DNA from: an uncultured Clostridia bacterium
GTDB taxonomy: Bacteria > Bacillota > Clostridia > TANB77 > CAG-508
Assembly: GCA_934155625.1 (NCBI GenBank)
Contig: CAKPHD010000011.1
Location: forward strand, 1-39,100
Reading direction: 5' to 3'
Length of the DNA stretch: 39,100 bases
Position numbers and translations under genes: made by a program. The notes under the pieces are model-generated. The model made no database searches, had not been told where the DNA came from, and was given only the letters and a program-made list of their open reading frames with translations. Shown here piece after piece: positions 6,813 to 15,004 of this stretch (position 1 is its first letter; every line of letters starts with the position of its first letter).

Positions 6813-6888
6813 GGTAGCGAAGGTGGGACTTGAACCTACGACCTGCCGGGTATGAACCGGATGCTCTAGCCAACTGAGCTACTTCGCC
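6812..6888 (-). tRNA. tRNA-Met (anticodon CAT), elongator type
   Basis: This 77-nt cloverleaf on the minus strand has an encoded CCA. The acceptor stem GGCGAAG/CTTCGCT pairs with one G-U. The anticodon loop is TTCATAC, typical of elongator tRNA-Met. The initiator's unpaired base 1-72 and run of three G-C pairs are absent. The Ile2 (k2C) type usually has a CTCATAA loop. Two non-pairs are visible: T27-C43 at the top of the anticodon stem and A51-C63 in the T stem. Confidence 0.9.
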
Positions 6889-6908
6889 ATAAATTTGAAA
6901 CTTTACTT

Positions 6909-6937
6909 ATTATAATAGGTATTTCTAGTTTTGTCAA
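6909..6937 (-). promoter_or_regulatory. consensus promoter of tRNA-Met
   Basis: On the minus strand, TTGACA (6937-6932), 17 bp, then TATAAT (6914-6909). This is a perfect sigma-A consensus 21 bp before the tRNA 5' end. Confidence 0.85.
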
Positions 6938-6956
6938 TAGGTATTCGAAAAAAAAT

Positions 6957-6986
6957 AAAAATAGCAGGAAAAATCTTGCTATTTTT
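6957..6986. terminator. terminator-like hairpin upstream of the coiled-coil protein gene
   Basis: AAAAATAGCA (6957-6966) pairs with TGCTATTTTT (6977-6986), with U-runs on both strands. It would insulate the tRNA promoter from its divergent neighbour. Its right arm overlaps the probable -35 box of the next gene (6976-6981). Confidence 0.55.
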
Positions 6987-7004
6987 GTTTTTGCATAGTA
7001 AAAT
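6976..7004 (+). promoter_or_regulatory. probable promoter of the coiled-coil protein gene
   Basis: TTGCTA (6976-6981), 17 bp, TAAAAT (6999-7004). The -35 box is buried in the right arm of the terminator-like hairpin. The gene start at 7040 has AGAGGAG 8 nt upstream. Confidence 0.5.
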
Positions 7005-7039
7005 ATATAAGAAGAAAAGGATTGAGAGGAGAAAATACT

Positions 7040-9334
7040 TTGGAAAAGAAAAATAAGACTCAAGAGATAAAAAATAAGTTAGAATTCATAGGATTAGATT
7101 TAGATAATATACCAAAAACATTAAAATTAGTAGAAGATTTAAAATTTAGACCGAATTCAGGTTTTGACGAAAAAAAGTATAGACAATATAGATTTGTATC
7201 GCCAAAAGAAATACAGATTTTGTTATCACCAACAAACAGATTAGATGATATAAAAGAAAAGTATTCAAAAGCCAGTCCGTTAGCAGAATATCTAGAACCG
7301 TCAGAAATAGAAGAAAATGAAGAAAAATATGCTACTTTTTTAAGAATGCTAAATGAAGTGAAAATCGAAGATATAGAAAAAATAGAAAAAGAACAACAAG
7401 CAATAAATAAAAAAATCCCATTTAAAGTAAGATATGCCGGAAATTATTTATGGCAAGTATATTATGACTCAGTAACAGAACAATATTTTATGATTGTGCC
7501 AACAGAAGATAAAGATTATTCAACTTTTTTCTATGTACTAAAAAAGCAAATAGAAAAGAAAAAAGCTGGAAAGATATTTGTACCAATTAGTAATGCTGAT
7601 TACAGCAGAGAACTATTAAACAAAACAGAAATTCAAAGTTTAGAAAACTATTTGTGGTTATTTACAAAAGATTGGCCATCAATATATGAAGTGTATGACA
7701 AAACGGAAAAAGCAAGTTTACAAATTGTTGGAGAAACTGAAGTATATGGAAAAATAAAATCAGAATATAAAGTAAAATTATCAAATAAAATAGAAGCTAC
7801 TAAATTTTTTAAATTAGTAAAAGCATTATTTATAATACAATCAGAATTACCTAATTATTATGAATTCGAAACAAGGATAGACAAAAATGGTAGTTTAGAA
7901 TTTTATTATAATGATAAATTAATGAAGTATGATGAATTAAGTGAAGTAGTAAATGATGAATACAAAAAATTATTAGATATAGAAAAAGAAGCGGTTGAAA
8001 ACAACAATTCATTACAAGAAAAGCTAAAAAAATTAAAACAACAATCACAAGAGTTAGAATTAGAATATTTAAGTAAAGAAAAACAAATATCAACATTTTT
8101 AGAATGCAAAAAAACATTTTTCGGAAAAGTAAAATATTTCTTTAAATACAGTGGAAAGAAACCGAAAACAAAAGAAAAAAATAAAGACATAAAAAAAGAA
8201 GAAATAAGAATAAAAAAAGAAGAAATAAAAGAAAATTTAAAAGTGCAATATACATTAGAAGAATTAATCCAAAAAGGAAAAGAATCTGCAGAAAAAGAAA
8301 ACAAGTTAAAAAATACAAAAATGGATATAAATGCACTAAAACTAAAAAATCGTAATTTAATAAAAAAGATAGAAAATGCAACAGCATTTATAGAAGAAAT
8401 AGATAGTCATAAAAGAAGTATATTTGAATTTTGGAAATACAGTAATAAAGATGAAGTGCAAGCATTAGAAGAAGGAGAGGAAGAACCAATAAATATAAAA
8501 CAACATTCCAAAGTATTTGATTATGAAGATGACTTAGAAGAGTTTGGAGAAAATATGGATCAAATACAGAGACAAATTTTTTCTAAAGAAGAATTAGATG
8601 CTATGTATTTAGCCACAACAGATCAGTTAAATGTAATGAACAGATTAAAAACTGATACAATAATGATGAAAGAACTAGAACAATATTTAAAACAAATAAA
8701 AAAAGACTTACAAAATGAAAAAGACATAACAGAAGAAGACGTTGTAGACATATTTGGTGGGTTATCAGAAGATACAAGAAAAATAACCAAATTAGCAAAT
8801 AAATCTCACAGAGAACATCCTAAAAATAAATATGCAATTTTAAGAGTTACAAAGGGTATGAAGAATGCAGAATATAAAGCAGTTTTAAATAATGTGATAA
8901 ATATAATAGAAGACGGAATAAAGAAAAATAAATTACAACAAAATATCTCAGTATATAAATGGATAGAAGAAGAAGAAAACTTAGATACAAACGAATTAAA
9001 TGTATTTAATATAAATCCAGAAAAAGAAATTGAAAATGCACTAATGGATACAGAAAGTGGAAAAGTTAATTTGTATAAAATGAACCTTGAAAAAGGCGTA
9101 AATGTAGTAGCTTTTTCAAATTGTATATACTATGATAATCAAAACAAAACTTTACCATTAGGGATGGACAAAGACACAAGAATATTAGCTGATATTCTAG
9201 ATACAGATATAACTCTAGATAGTAAAAAAGTAATTAGAGTTGGAAGATTAGAAGATGAAAGTGATATTGCATCAAAATTGATTATAAAAACAATTAATAT
9301 ATTAGAATACACAATAAAAGAAGAAATAATATAA
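7040..9334 (+). CDS. large cytoplasmic coiled-coil protein of unknown function
   Basis: 764 residues from TTG 7040, selected because AGAGGAG ends 8 nt upstream; a TTG at 7022 has no such site. There is no signal peptide and no membrane segment. The N-terminal 320 residues look globular (YAGNYLWQVYYDSVTEQYFMIVPTED). Residues about 320-470 are a long Lys/Glu-rich coiled coil, broken by an aromatic basic patch (FFGKVKYFFKYSGKK). A mixed acidic region follows, and the C-terminal 130 residues appear folded again (LNVFNINPEKEIENAL). I see no nucleotide-binding or catalytic motif and recognise no family. It lies 20 nt before era in the same direction, so it may share a transcript with era-yqzL-recO. 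Confidence 0.75.
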   Translation: MEKKNKTQEIKNKLEFIGLDLDNIPKTLKLVEDLKFRPNSGFDEKKYRQYRFVSPKEIQILLSPTNRLDDIKEKYSKASPLAEYLEPSEIEENEEKYATFLRMLNEVKIEDIEKIEKEQQAINKKIPFKVRYAGNYLWQVYYDSVTEQYFMIVPTEDKDYSTFFYVLKKQIEKKKAGKIFVPISNADYSRELLNKTEIQSLENYLWLFTKDWPSIYEVYDKTEKASLQIVGETEVYGKIKSEYKVKLSNKIEATKFFKLVKALFIIQSELPNYYEFETRIDKNGSLEFYYNDKLMKYDELSEVVNDEYKKLLDIEKEAVENNNSLQEKLKKLKQQSQELELEYLSKEKQISTFLECKKTFFGKVKYFFKYSGKKPKTKEKNKDIKKEEIRIKKEEIKENLKVQYTLEELIQKGKESAEKENKLKNTKMDINALKLKNRNLIKKIENATAFIEEIDSHKRSIFEFWKYSNKDEVQALEEGEEEPINIKQHSKVFDYEDDLEEFGENMDQIQRQIFSKEELDAMYLATTDQLNVMNRLKTDTIMMKELEQYLKQIKKDLQNEKDITEEDVVDIFGGLSEDTRKITKLANKSHREHPKNKYAILRVTKGMKNAEYKAVLNNVINIIEDGIKKNKLQQNISVYKWIEEEENLDTNELNVFNINPEKEIENALMDTESGKVNLYKMNLEKGVNVVAFSNCIYYDNQNKTLPLGMDKDTRILADILDTDITLDSKKVIRVGRLEDESDIASKLIIKTINILEYTIKEEII

Positions 9335-9354
9335 AATTAAGAAAGGAATGCAAG

Positions 9355-10260
9355 ATGGAAAACGAATTTAAGTCAGGCTTTGTTGCAATGTTAGGAAGAA
9401 CTAATGTTGGAAAATCAACATTGGTAAACTTGTTAGTAGGCGAAAAAGTTGCAGCAACAGCAAACAAAGTTCAAACAACAAGAACGGCAATTAGAGGAAT
9501 TGCAAATAGAGAAAACTCACAAATAATATTTATAGATACACCAGGAATTCACAAACCAAAAACGAAACTAAATGAAACAATGGTAGAAACATCGTTCGGA
9601 GTTATAAGCGAGATTGATTTAATATTATTTGTGATAGAAGCAACAAGTGAAGAAATTGGAAGAGGAGATATGAGGATTCTTGAAAAAATAAAAGAATCAA
9701 ATAAAAAAACCATACTAATAATAAATAAAATAGACTTAGTAAAAAGAGAAAAATTACTTAAATTAATTGATATGTACCAAAAAGAATACAATTTTGAAGC
9801 TGTAATACCAATTTCATCTTTGCAACCTAAATATAGAGACATCATATTAGATGAGATAGAAAAGAACCTAAAACCAGGTCCTGCATATTATGATACTGAG
9901 GAGTATACAGACCAAACATTGAGGCAACTTGCAGAAGAAACAATAAGAGAAAAAGCACTTACATTTTTACAAGATGAAGTACCACATGGAATATATGTTG
10001 AAGTTGAAAAAATGAAATACAGAAAAAATCAAAAAGGAGAGCCTATGTATGACATAGAAGCAACAATATATTGCCTAAGAAATTCACATAAAGGTATTAT
10101 AATTGGCAAAGGTGGAAATATGTTAAAGCGTATTGGTCAGGCAGCAAGAATAGAAATGGAAAATAATTTTGGAACAAAAGTAAATTTAAAAACATGGGTA
10201 AAAGTCAAAGAAGATTGGCAAGATGACTCATCTATAGTAAAGAAATTTAAATTACAATAG
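9355..10260 (+). CDS. era: GTPase Era
   Basis: Era is a ribosome-assembly GTPase that binds the 3' end of 16S rRNA. The G domain has G1 GRTNVGKS (residues 14-21), the G3 DTPG and the G4 NKID. The C-terminal KH domain carries GIIIGKGGNMLKRIGQAAR. At 301 residues it is full length. The start is ATG 9355 with AAAGGA upstream. It is followed by yqzL and recO, the order conserved in Firmicutes. Confidence 0.97.
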   Translation: MENEFKSGFVAMLGRTNVGKSTLVNLLVGEKVAATANKVQTTRTAIRGIANRENSQIIFIDTPGIHKPKTKLNETMVETSFGVISEIDLILFVIEATSEEIGRGDMRILEKIKESNKKTILIINKIDLVKREKLLKLIDMYQKEYNFEAVIPISSLQPKYRDIILDEIEKNLKPGPAYYDTEEYTDQTLRQLAEETIREKALTFLQDEVPHGIYVEVEKMKYRKNQKGEPMYDIEATIYCLRNSHKGIIIGKGGNMLKRIGQAARIEMENNFGTKVNLKTWVKVKEDWQDDSSIVKKFKLQ

Positions 10261-10318
10261 AAACAAATGCATAATTTGTATACGAATTGCGAAAGATAGA
10301 ATTAAAGGAAGTGAGCTT

Positions 10319-10492
10319 ATGATTAAAAAAATGGCATGGAATACCTTTAAAAACACAGGGGATGTAAATACATTTTTAGAATTAAAACAATTACAAAATT
10401 TAGAAGAACAAATACAAATAGATAAACAATTAAAACAACCTATGGAGGGACAAAATGGGAACAATAAAAATGAGTGGTATAATAATTTCTGA
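10319..10492 (+). CDS. yqzL: YqzL family small protein
   Basis: 57 residues from ATG 10319, with AAGGAAG about 8 nt upstream. The N-terminal MAWNTFKNTGDVNTFLELK matches the conserved core of Bacillus YqzL (Trp, Phe, Thr-Gly-x-Val, Leu), a short protein encoded between era and recO in many Firmicutes. The rest is a Gln-rich helix and an Asn-rich tail. Its last 38 nt overlap the start of recO in another frame, so the recO ribosome binding site is inside yqzL and the two are probably translationally coupled. Function is unknown. Confidence 0.85.
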   Translation: MIKKMAWNTFKNTGDVNTFLELKQLQNLEEQIQIDKQLKQPMEGQNGNNKNEWYNNF

Positions 10493-11165
10493 AAATAATT
10501 TAGGAGATTATGACAAAATGCTAACAATGTTAACTCCAGGATTAGGTAAAATATCATGTGTTGCAAAAGGCGCTAGAAGACAAAGAAGCGCCTTGCTTGC
10601 AGGTACACAATTTTTATGTTTTGGAGAATACATAATGTATAAAGGTTCAAATACATATAATATAAACTCTTGTGAAACAATAGAAGTGTTTTACAAATTA
10701 CGAACAGATTTGGACAAGTTAAACTATGCAGTAGAAATGACAAAAATAGTCAGAGATGTAACAGACGAAAATGAAAATTGTTATAAAATTTTACAATTAT
10801 TTTTAAATACATTATACACACTATCAGAAACAGATAAAAACCCGGAATTGATATTAAGCATATTCAAACTAAAGATATTATGCTTTTTAGGATTCACACC
10901 AAGAATAACAGAATGTGTAAATTGTAAGCAAAAAGAAGAGATTACATATTTTAGCTTAAGAGATAATGGATTCAAATGTTCAACATGTGGCAGACAAGAT
11001 AAAAGTTGTCTACAAATGAGCGAAAGTACAGCAAGTGCTATAAAATATATTGTTATGGCACCACCTAAAAAATTATATTCATTCAATTTAAAAGATGAAT
11101 CTTTAAATGAATTAAAACTAATAACAAAGTTGTATTTTAATGAAAAATTAGAAAGACCAACTTAG
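10455..11165 (+). CDS. recO: DNA repair protein RecO
   Basis: RecO helps load RecA onto SSB-coated single-stranded DNA in the RecFOR pathway. The N-terminal OB domain (SGIIISENNLGDYDKMLTMLTPGLGKIS) is followed by a helical domain and a zinc finger, CVNCK (about residue 158) and CSTCG (about residue 180). 236 residues is within the normal range. The start ATG 10455 has GGAGGG 6 nt upstream, inside yqzL. The protein ends 30 nt before the first glycosyltransferase gene, with no terminator between. Confidence 0.93.
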   Translation: MGTIKMSGIIISENNLGDYDKMLTMLTPGLGKISCVAKGARRQRSALLAGTQFLCFGEYIMYKGSNTYNINSCETIEVFYKLRTDLDKLNYAVEMTKIVRDVTDENENCYKILQLFLNTLYTLSETDKNPELILSIFKLKILCFLGFTPRITECVNCKQKEEITYFSLRDNGFKCSTCGRQDKSCLQMSESTASAIKYIVMAPPKKLYSFNLKDESLNELKLITKLYFNEKLERPT

Positions 11166-11195
11166 TATATACAGTGTTTGAGGAAGGAATAAAAT

Positions 11196-12176
11196 ATGGA
11201 AGAATTAGTTGATATTTTAGTTACAACATATAATACTAATGAAAAATATTTAAAGAAGCAAATAGATAGTATATTAAAACAAACATATAAAAACATTAAA
11301 ATATACATAAGTGATGATAATTCTACAAATCCAAAAATTGCAGAAATATTAAAACAATATAAAGAACTTGATGATAGAATTGAATTATATATTCAACCTA
11401 AAAATTTAGGGTATAATAAAAATTTTGAATTTTTGTTAAATCAATCAAAAGCAAATTATATAATGTTTTCAGATCATGATGACATATGGCATAAAGATAA
11501 AGTCGAAAAGAGCTTAACAAAATTAAAAGAAAAAAATGTAGATATGGTATATTGCAACTGCAGACAAGTTGATGAAGATGGTATTGTTCTACATGATGAT
11601 TATTTTAAATATAAAAATGTACCACTAGTTGATGGTAAAAGCAAACTTGCAATTTCAAGATGTGTTGGAATTGGATGTTCACAAATAATTACAAAATCAG
11701 TAAGGGACAAAATGATTCCATTTAAAAAGAATTTTATTGCACATGATTGGCTTGCTGCTTTTATTGCAAATGAAGGTAAAGGTATGTGCTACATAAAAGA
11801 ACCTCTTTTTGATTATAGATTACATTCTTCTAATGTGTTTGGCGGAAGAAGTCTGAATCAAAATCTTGGTAGATGGAAAAAAGAACATGGTAATAATTAT
11901 AAGTCTTTTTTAGAGTATAGAAAAGATGCTATTGATAGAGCGTATCTTGGTGGAATTGAAATGTGTAAGGAATATGTATCAATAAAAGAGGATAAGTTGT
12001 TTATAGAAGAAGCGGAAAAATACTATGAAAGTATTTTAAAAAGTGAAAAGATCAATTTGAAACTGAACGAGTTTTTTAAGATTCTAGCTGGAAAGAATCA
12101 GGGCAAGAAGATGGTTAGAGAAATTGTTTTGTTTCATTTTACTATATTAGGGTACTTAAAATTTAGAATTAATTGA
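11196..12176 (+). CDS. family 2 glycosyltransferase
   Basis: 326 residues with a GT-A domain from the first residues: VDILVTTYNT is the first beta strand, ISDDNST the nucleotide-sugar site, and MFSDHDDIWHKDKV the DxD-type metal-binding motif near residue 93. It resembles rhamnosyl- and other hexosyltransferases of surface-polysaccharide clusters. No membrane segment is seen, so it probably works at the inner face of the membrane on a lipid-linked acceptor. It is separated from recO by 30 nt without a promoter I can see, while a perfect promoter starts right at its stop codon. It is therefore probably co-transcribed with era-yqzL-recO. Its closest relative in the window is the next gene. The donor sugar cannot be told. 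Confidence 0.88.
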   Translation: MEELVDILVTTYNTNEKYLKKQIDSILKQTYKNIKIYISDDNSTNPKIAEILKQYKELDDRIELYIQPKNLGYNKNFEFLLNQSKANYIMFSDHDDIWHKDKVEKSLTKLKEKNVDMVYCNCRQVDEDGIVLHDDYFKYKNVPLVDGKSKLAISRCVGIGCSQIITKSVRDKMIPFKKNFIAHDWLAAFIANEGKGMCYIKEPLFDYRLHSSNVFGGRSLNQNLGRWKKEHGNNYKSFLEYRKDAIDRAYLGGIEMCKEYVSIKEDKLFIEEAEKYYESILKSEKINLKLNEFFKILAGKNQGKKMVREIVLFHFTILGYLKFRIN

Positions 12177-12201
12177 CAAATAAAGGCATAATATATATAA
12201 T
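12173..12201 (+). promoter_or_regulatory. perfect-consensus promoter of the surface-glycan operon
   Basis: TTGACA (12173-12178), 17 bp and TATAAT (12196-12201). The -35 box overlaps the TGA stop (12174-12176) of the preceding glycosyltransferase. Transcription should start near 12208, which places the next start codon at ATG 12237 rather than TTG 12213. This single promoter appears to drive the 13 closely spaced genes down to 27291. Confidence 0.85.
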
Positions 12202-12236
12202 AAGGAAAGATTTTGAGAAGGGAACATTTTGAAAAA

Positions 12237-13229
12237 ATGGAAGAACAAATAGATATATTATTAGCATCATATAATGGAAAAAAATATATAGAAGCTCAAA
12301 TATCAAGCATTTTAAATCAAACATATAAAAACATAAAATTAATAATATCTGATGACTGTTCAACAGATGGTACTATTGATATATTAAAAAAATATGCACA
12401 AAAAGACAATAGAATACAGTTGTATTTACAAGAAAAAAACTTAGGAGTTGTAAAAAATATAGAATTTTTATTGAAAAATGTTACAAATAATTTGTATATG
12501 TTGTCTGATCAGGATGATGTATGGTTGCCAGAGAAGATAGAAAAATCAGTAAAATATTTAAAAGAAAATGATGCTGATTTAGTTTTTGGGGATTTAAGAA
12601 TTGTAGACGAAAAATTAAATACAATATATGAATCATTTTCAAAATACATGCTATTAGATAGAAAAATTAATAAATATATAGGAAGTAAAAAATTAAACTA
12701 TTTATATAATTGTGTAACAGGATGTACAGTACTTAGCAAAAAAAAATTCATTAAAGAAATATTACCATTACCTGCAATATCAAAATACATGATTCATGAT
12801 CATTGGATAGGATTAATAATATCATTTAATGGAAAATTAGCATATATGCCTGAACAATATATTTTATATAGACAACATGGAAACAATGAAGTTGGAACTA
12901 AAAAGATATCACATGAAATGACAGATATTAATGAGGTTAGACAATTATTTATAAATGTTAAATTAGGAGTGTTTGAATCATATATAAAATATAATTCAAA
13001 ATTTCCAGAAGAATTGCAAAAACTTAATATAAAGGCATTAGAATATTATAAAATGTTAAACACAAAGAAAAAAGTAAATTTTGAAGGATGGGGAACATTT
13101 CATAAATTATATAAAACAGAAAAATTCATGTATTATATAGAAAATTTTATAATTTTAAATATGCCATGCATAGGAAAAGAAATGTTTAAACTAAGACTAG
13201 TAATTCTAAAAGTTTTAAAAAAGAGATAA
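12237..13229 (+). CDS. family 2 glycosyltransferase
   Basis: 330 residues. The GT-A fold begins at IDILLASYNGKKYIEAQI, with ISDDCSTDGT and MLSDQDDVWLPEKI (metal-binding Asp cluster near residue 88). It is similar over its length to the product of 11196-12176, suggesting an old duplication. I chose ATG 12237 because the transcript probably begins near 12208, leaving GAGAAGGG as the usable ribosome binding site, and because this start aligns with the paralogue. A TTG at 12213 would add eight residues. It is the first gene of the long operon. The sugar specificity is unknown; the match to RfbF/WsaF-type enzymes suggests addition of rhamnose or a similar sugar. Confidence 0.88.
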   Translation: MEEQIDILLASYNGKKYIEAQISSILNQTYKNIKLIISDDCSTDGTIDILKKYAQKDNRIQLYLQEKNLGVVKNIEFLLKNVTNNLYMLSDQDDVWLPEKIEKSVKYLKENDADLVFGDLRIVDEKLNTIYESFSKYMLLDRKINKYIGSKKLNYLYNCVTGCTVLSKKKFIKEILPLPAISKYMIHDHWIGLIISFNGKLAYMPEQYILYRQHGNNEVGTKKISHEMTDINEVRQLFINVKLGVFESYIKYNSKFPEELQKLNIKALEYYKMLNTKKKVNFEGWGTFHKLYKTEKFMYYIENFIILNMPCIGKEMFKLRLVILKVLKKR

Positions 13230-13244
13230 ATAGAGGAAGATGTA

Positions 13245-14147
13245 ATGAATGAAAAAAACAAAAAAATCAAGATTTCGATAATATCAATAATAATAGTAAC
13301 AATAGTATCAATATTAGGAATCATATATCAAAAATATAATAATGGAGTAGTACTTACACAAATGCATGATAATAGCCCAAGACAAATGATGGGGTATGTA
13401 ATGCAAACTAAAAATAAAACAATAGTTATAGATGGTGGACTTAAAGAGGATTCAGAAAATTTACAAAACAAGATAAAAGAATGTGGAAATAAAGTAGATG
13501 TATGGTTTTTAACACATCCACATATGGATCATGTACAAGCATTTTTGGATATTGTAGAAAATACAGATATTCAAATAGATAAAATTTATGCAACTTATAA
13601 TGATTTGGATTGGTACAAGCAAAATGAAACTTCAAGAATTGAAGAAATTGAAAATTTTTTTAAAGTGATTGAAAGTGAAAAAATTAAAAACAAAGTTGAA
13701 CAAGTACAATTAAATGAAAAGATAAATATCGAAAATATAAAATGTGAAATATTAGGAATAAAAAATCCAGAAATTACGAATAATCCGATAAATAATTCTA
13801 GTATGGTAATTAAGATGAAAATTAATGATAAATCATTATTATTTTTAGGAGACACAGGAAAAGAAAGTGGAGAGAAGTTATTAAAAAATCAGGGAGATAA
13901 ATTAAAATCTGATATAGTACAAATGGCACATCATGGACAAAGTGGAGTAGATGAAGATGTATATCAAAAAATAGATCCACAGATATGCTTATGGCCAACA
14001 CCAAAATGGTTATGGGACAATGATCCTGGAACTGGTTACAATACAGGAAAATGGACAACAATAGAAACAAGAAGTTGGATGGAAAAATTGGGAGTAAAGA
14101 CGAATTATATTGAAAAAGATGGAGATATAAGTTTTAGGATATGGTAG
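13245..14147 (+). CDS. membrane-anchored metallo-beta-lactamase-fold hydrolase (ComEC C-domain-like)
   Basis: 300 residues. One hydrophobic anchor at about residues 9-28 precedes an MBL-fold domain. The metal-binding motif is THPHMDH (His91, His93, Asp95, His96). Later LFLGDTG and MAHHGQSG provide further metal ligands. The order of motifs resembles the C-terminal domain of ComEC and related stand-alone hydrolases. The positive N terminus (MNEKNKKIK) suggests that the catalytic domain faces outside. It is the second gene of the glycan operon, between a glycosyltransferase and the ABC exporter, a position not usual for this fold. A phosphodiesterase role on the glycan, its lipid carrier or extracellular nucleic acid is possible; the substrate cannot be read from the sequence. 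Confidence 0.8.
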   Translation: MNEKNKKIKISIISIIIVTIVSILGIIYQKYNNGVVLTQMHDNSPRQMMGYVMQTKNKTIVIDGGLKEDSENLQNKIKECGNKVDVWFLTHPHMDHVQAFLDIVENTDIQIDKIYATYNDLDWYKQNETSRIEEIENFFKVIESEKIKNKVEQVQLNEKINIENIKCEILGIKNPEITNNPINNSSMVIKMKINDKSLLFLGDTGKESGEKLLKNQGDKLKSDIVQMAHHGQSGVDEDVYQKIDPQICLWPTPKWLWDNDPGTGYNTGKWTTIETRSWMEKLGVKTNYIEKDGDISFRIW

Positions 14148-14186
14148 AAAATAGATAAATGTATAAAATAACAAGGAGAAGAGTAT

Positions 14187-14978
14187 ATGGAATTTATAAA
14201 AACAGCAATACAAAATAAAAAAGTAATATGGGGAATAGGAAAAAATGATTTTAAAAATAGATTTGCAAATACTAGTTTAGGAGCAATATGGGGGTTTTTA
14301 CAACCTTTTATATTTATGCTTACATATGTAATTGTATTTCAATATATATTACATGTAGGGAGTGTTGGAAACTATCCATATGTTTCGTGGTATTTACCAG
14401 CAATGGCAATGTGGATGACACTAAATGACACAATAATAAATGCAAGTAATTCAATTAGAGCATATAGTTATTTAGTTAAAAAAGTAGTATTTCCAGTAGA
14501 TGTAATACCTTTAATTTCTACTGTAGCATCATCATTTGTGTCACTATTTTTATTTATAATAGCTATAGTTGTAAGTTCAGCATTTGGATATGTACCAAAT
14601 CCATTTATATTAATATATTCAATAATTGCAGCATATTGCTTTATTATAGCGTTTACAAGATTTACATCAGCTATAGTAACAGTATTACCAGATTTTTCAC
14701 AATTACTTAATATATTAATGCAATTGTTTTTCTGGTTTACACCAATTGTTTGGGATTTACAAATGGTATCAGGACATTTTGTAATATCTAGAGTATTAAG
14801 ATGTATACCATTTACATATTTAGTGTCAGCTATAAGACAAGCATTTATAGGAGAAAACATTATAACAAGAGGTCATTGTTTTTATACAATAGTCTTTTGG
14901 GTAATAACAGCAATTTTATTTGTATGGGGAAATCATGTATTTAAGAAGACTAAAAAAGATTTTGCGGATGTACTTTAA
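14187..14978 (+). CDS. polysaccharide ABC exporter, permease subunit (Wzm/TagG/GacD type)
   Basis: 263 residues with six membrane helices. The N-terminal amphipathic segment and KNRFANTSLGAIWGFLQPFIFML are characteristic of ABC-2 permeases that export O-antigen, wall teichoic acid or rhamnan-type polymers finished on undecaprenyl pyrophosphate. It pairs with the ATPase gene 26 nt downstream. The start ATG 14187 has AAGGAG upstream. Its presence means the main chain is completed in the cytoplasm before export, unlike Wzy-type polymerisation. Confidence 0.92.
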   Translation: MEFIKTAIQNKKVIWGIGKNDFKNRFANTSLGAIWGFLQPFIFMLTYVIVFQYILHVGSVGNYPYVSWYLPAMAMWMTLNDTIINASNSIRAYSYLVKKVVFPVDVIPLISTVASSFVSLFLFIIAIVVSSAFGYVPNPFILIYSIIAAYCFIIAFTRFTSAIVTVLPDFSQLLNILMQLFFWFTPIVWDLQMVSGHFVISRVLRCIPFTYLVSAIRQAFIGENIITRGHCFYTIVFWVITAILFVWGNHVFKKTKKDFADVL

Positions 14979-15004
14979 TTATATAATAAAGAGAGAGGAT
15001 AAAT

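Noticed and set aside
6812..6888. tRNA-Ile2 with a lysidine-modified CAT anticodon
   Set aside because: The loop TTCATAC and the acceptor stem fit elongator Met better than the usual CTCATAA of Ile2.
12213..12236. TTG 12213 as the start of the second glycosyltransferase
   Set aside because: The likely transcription start near 12208 would leave no usable ribosome binding site; ATG 12237 also aligns with the paralogue.
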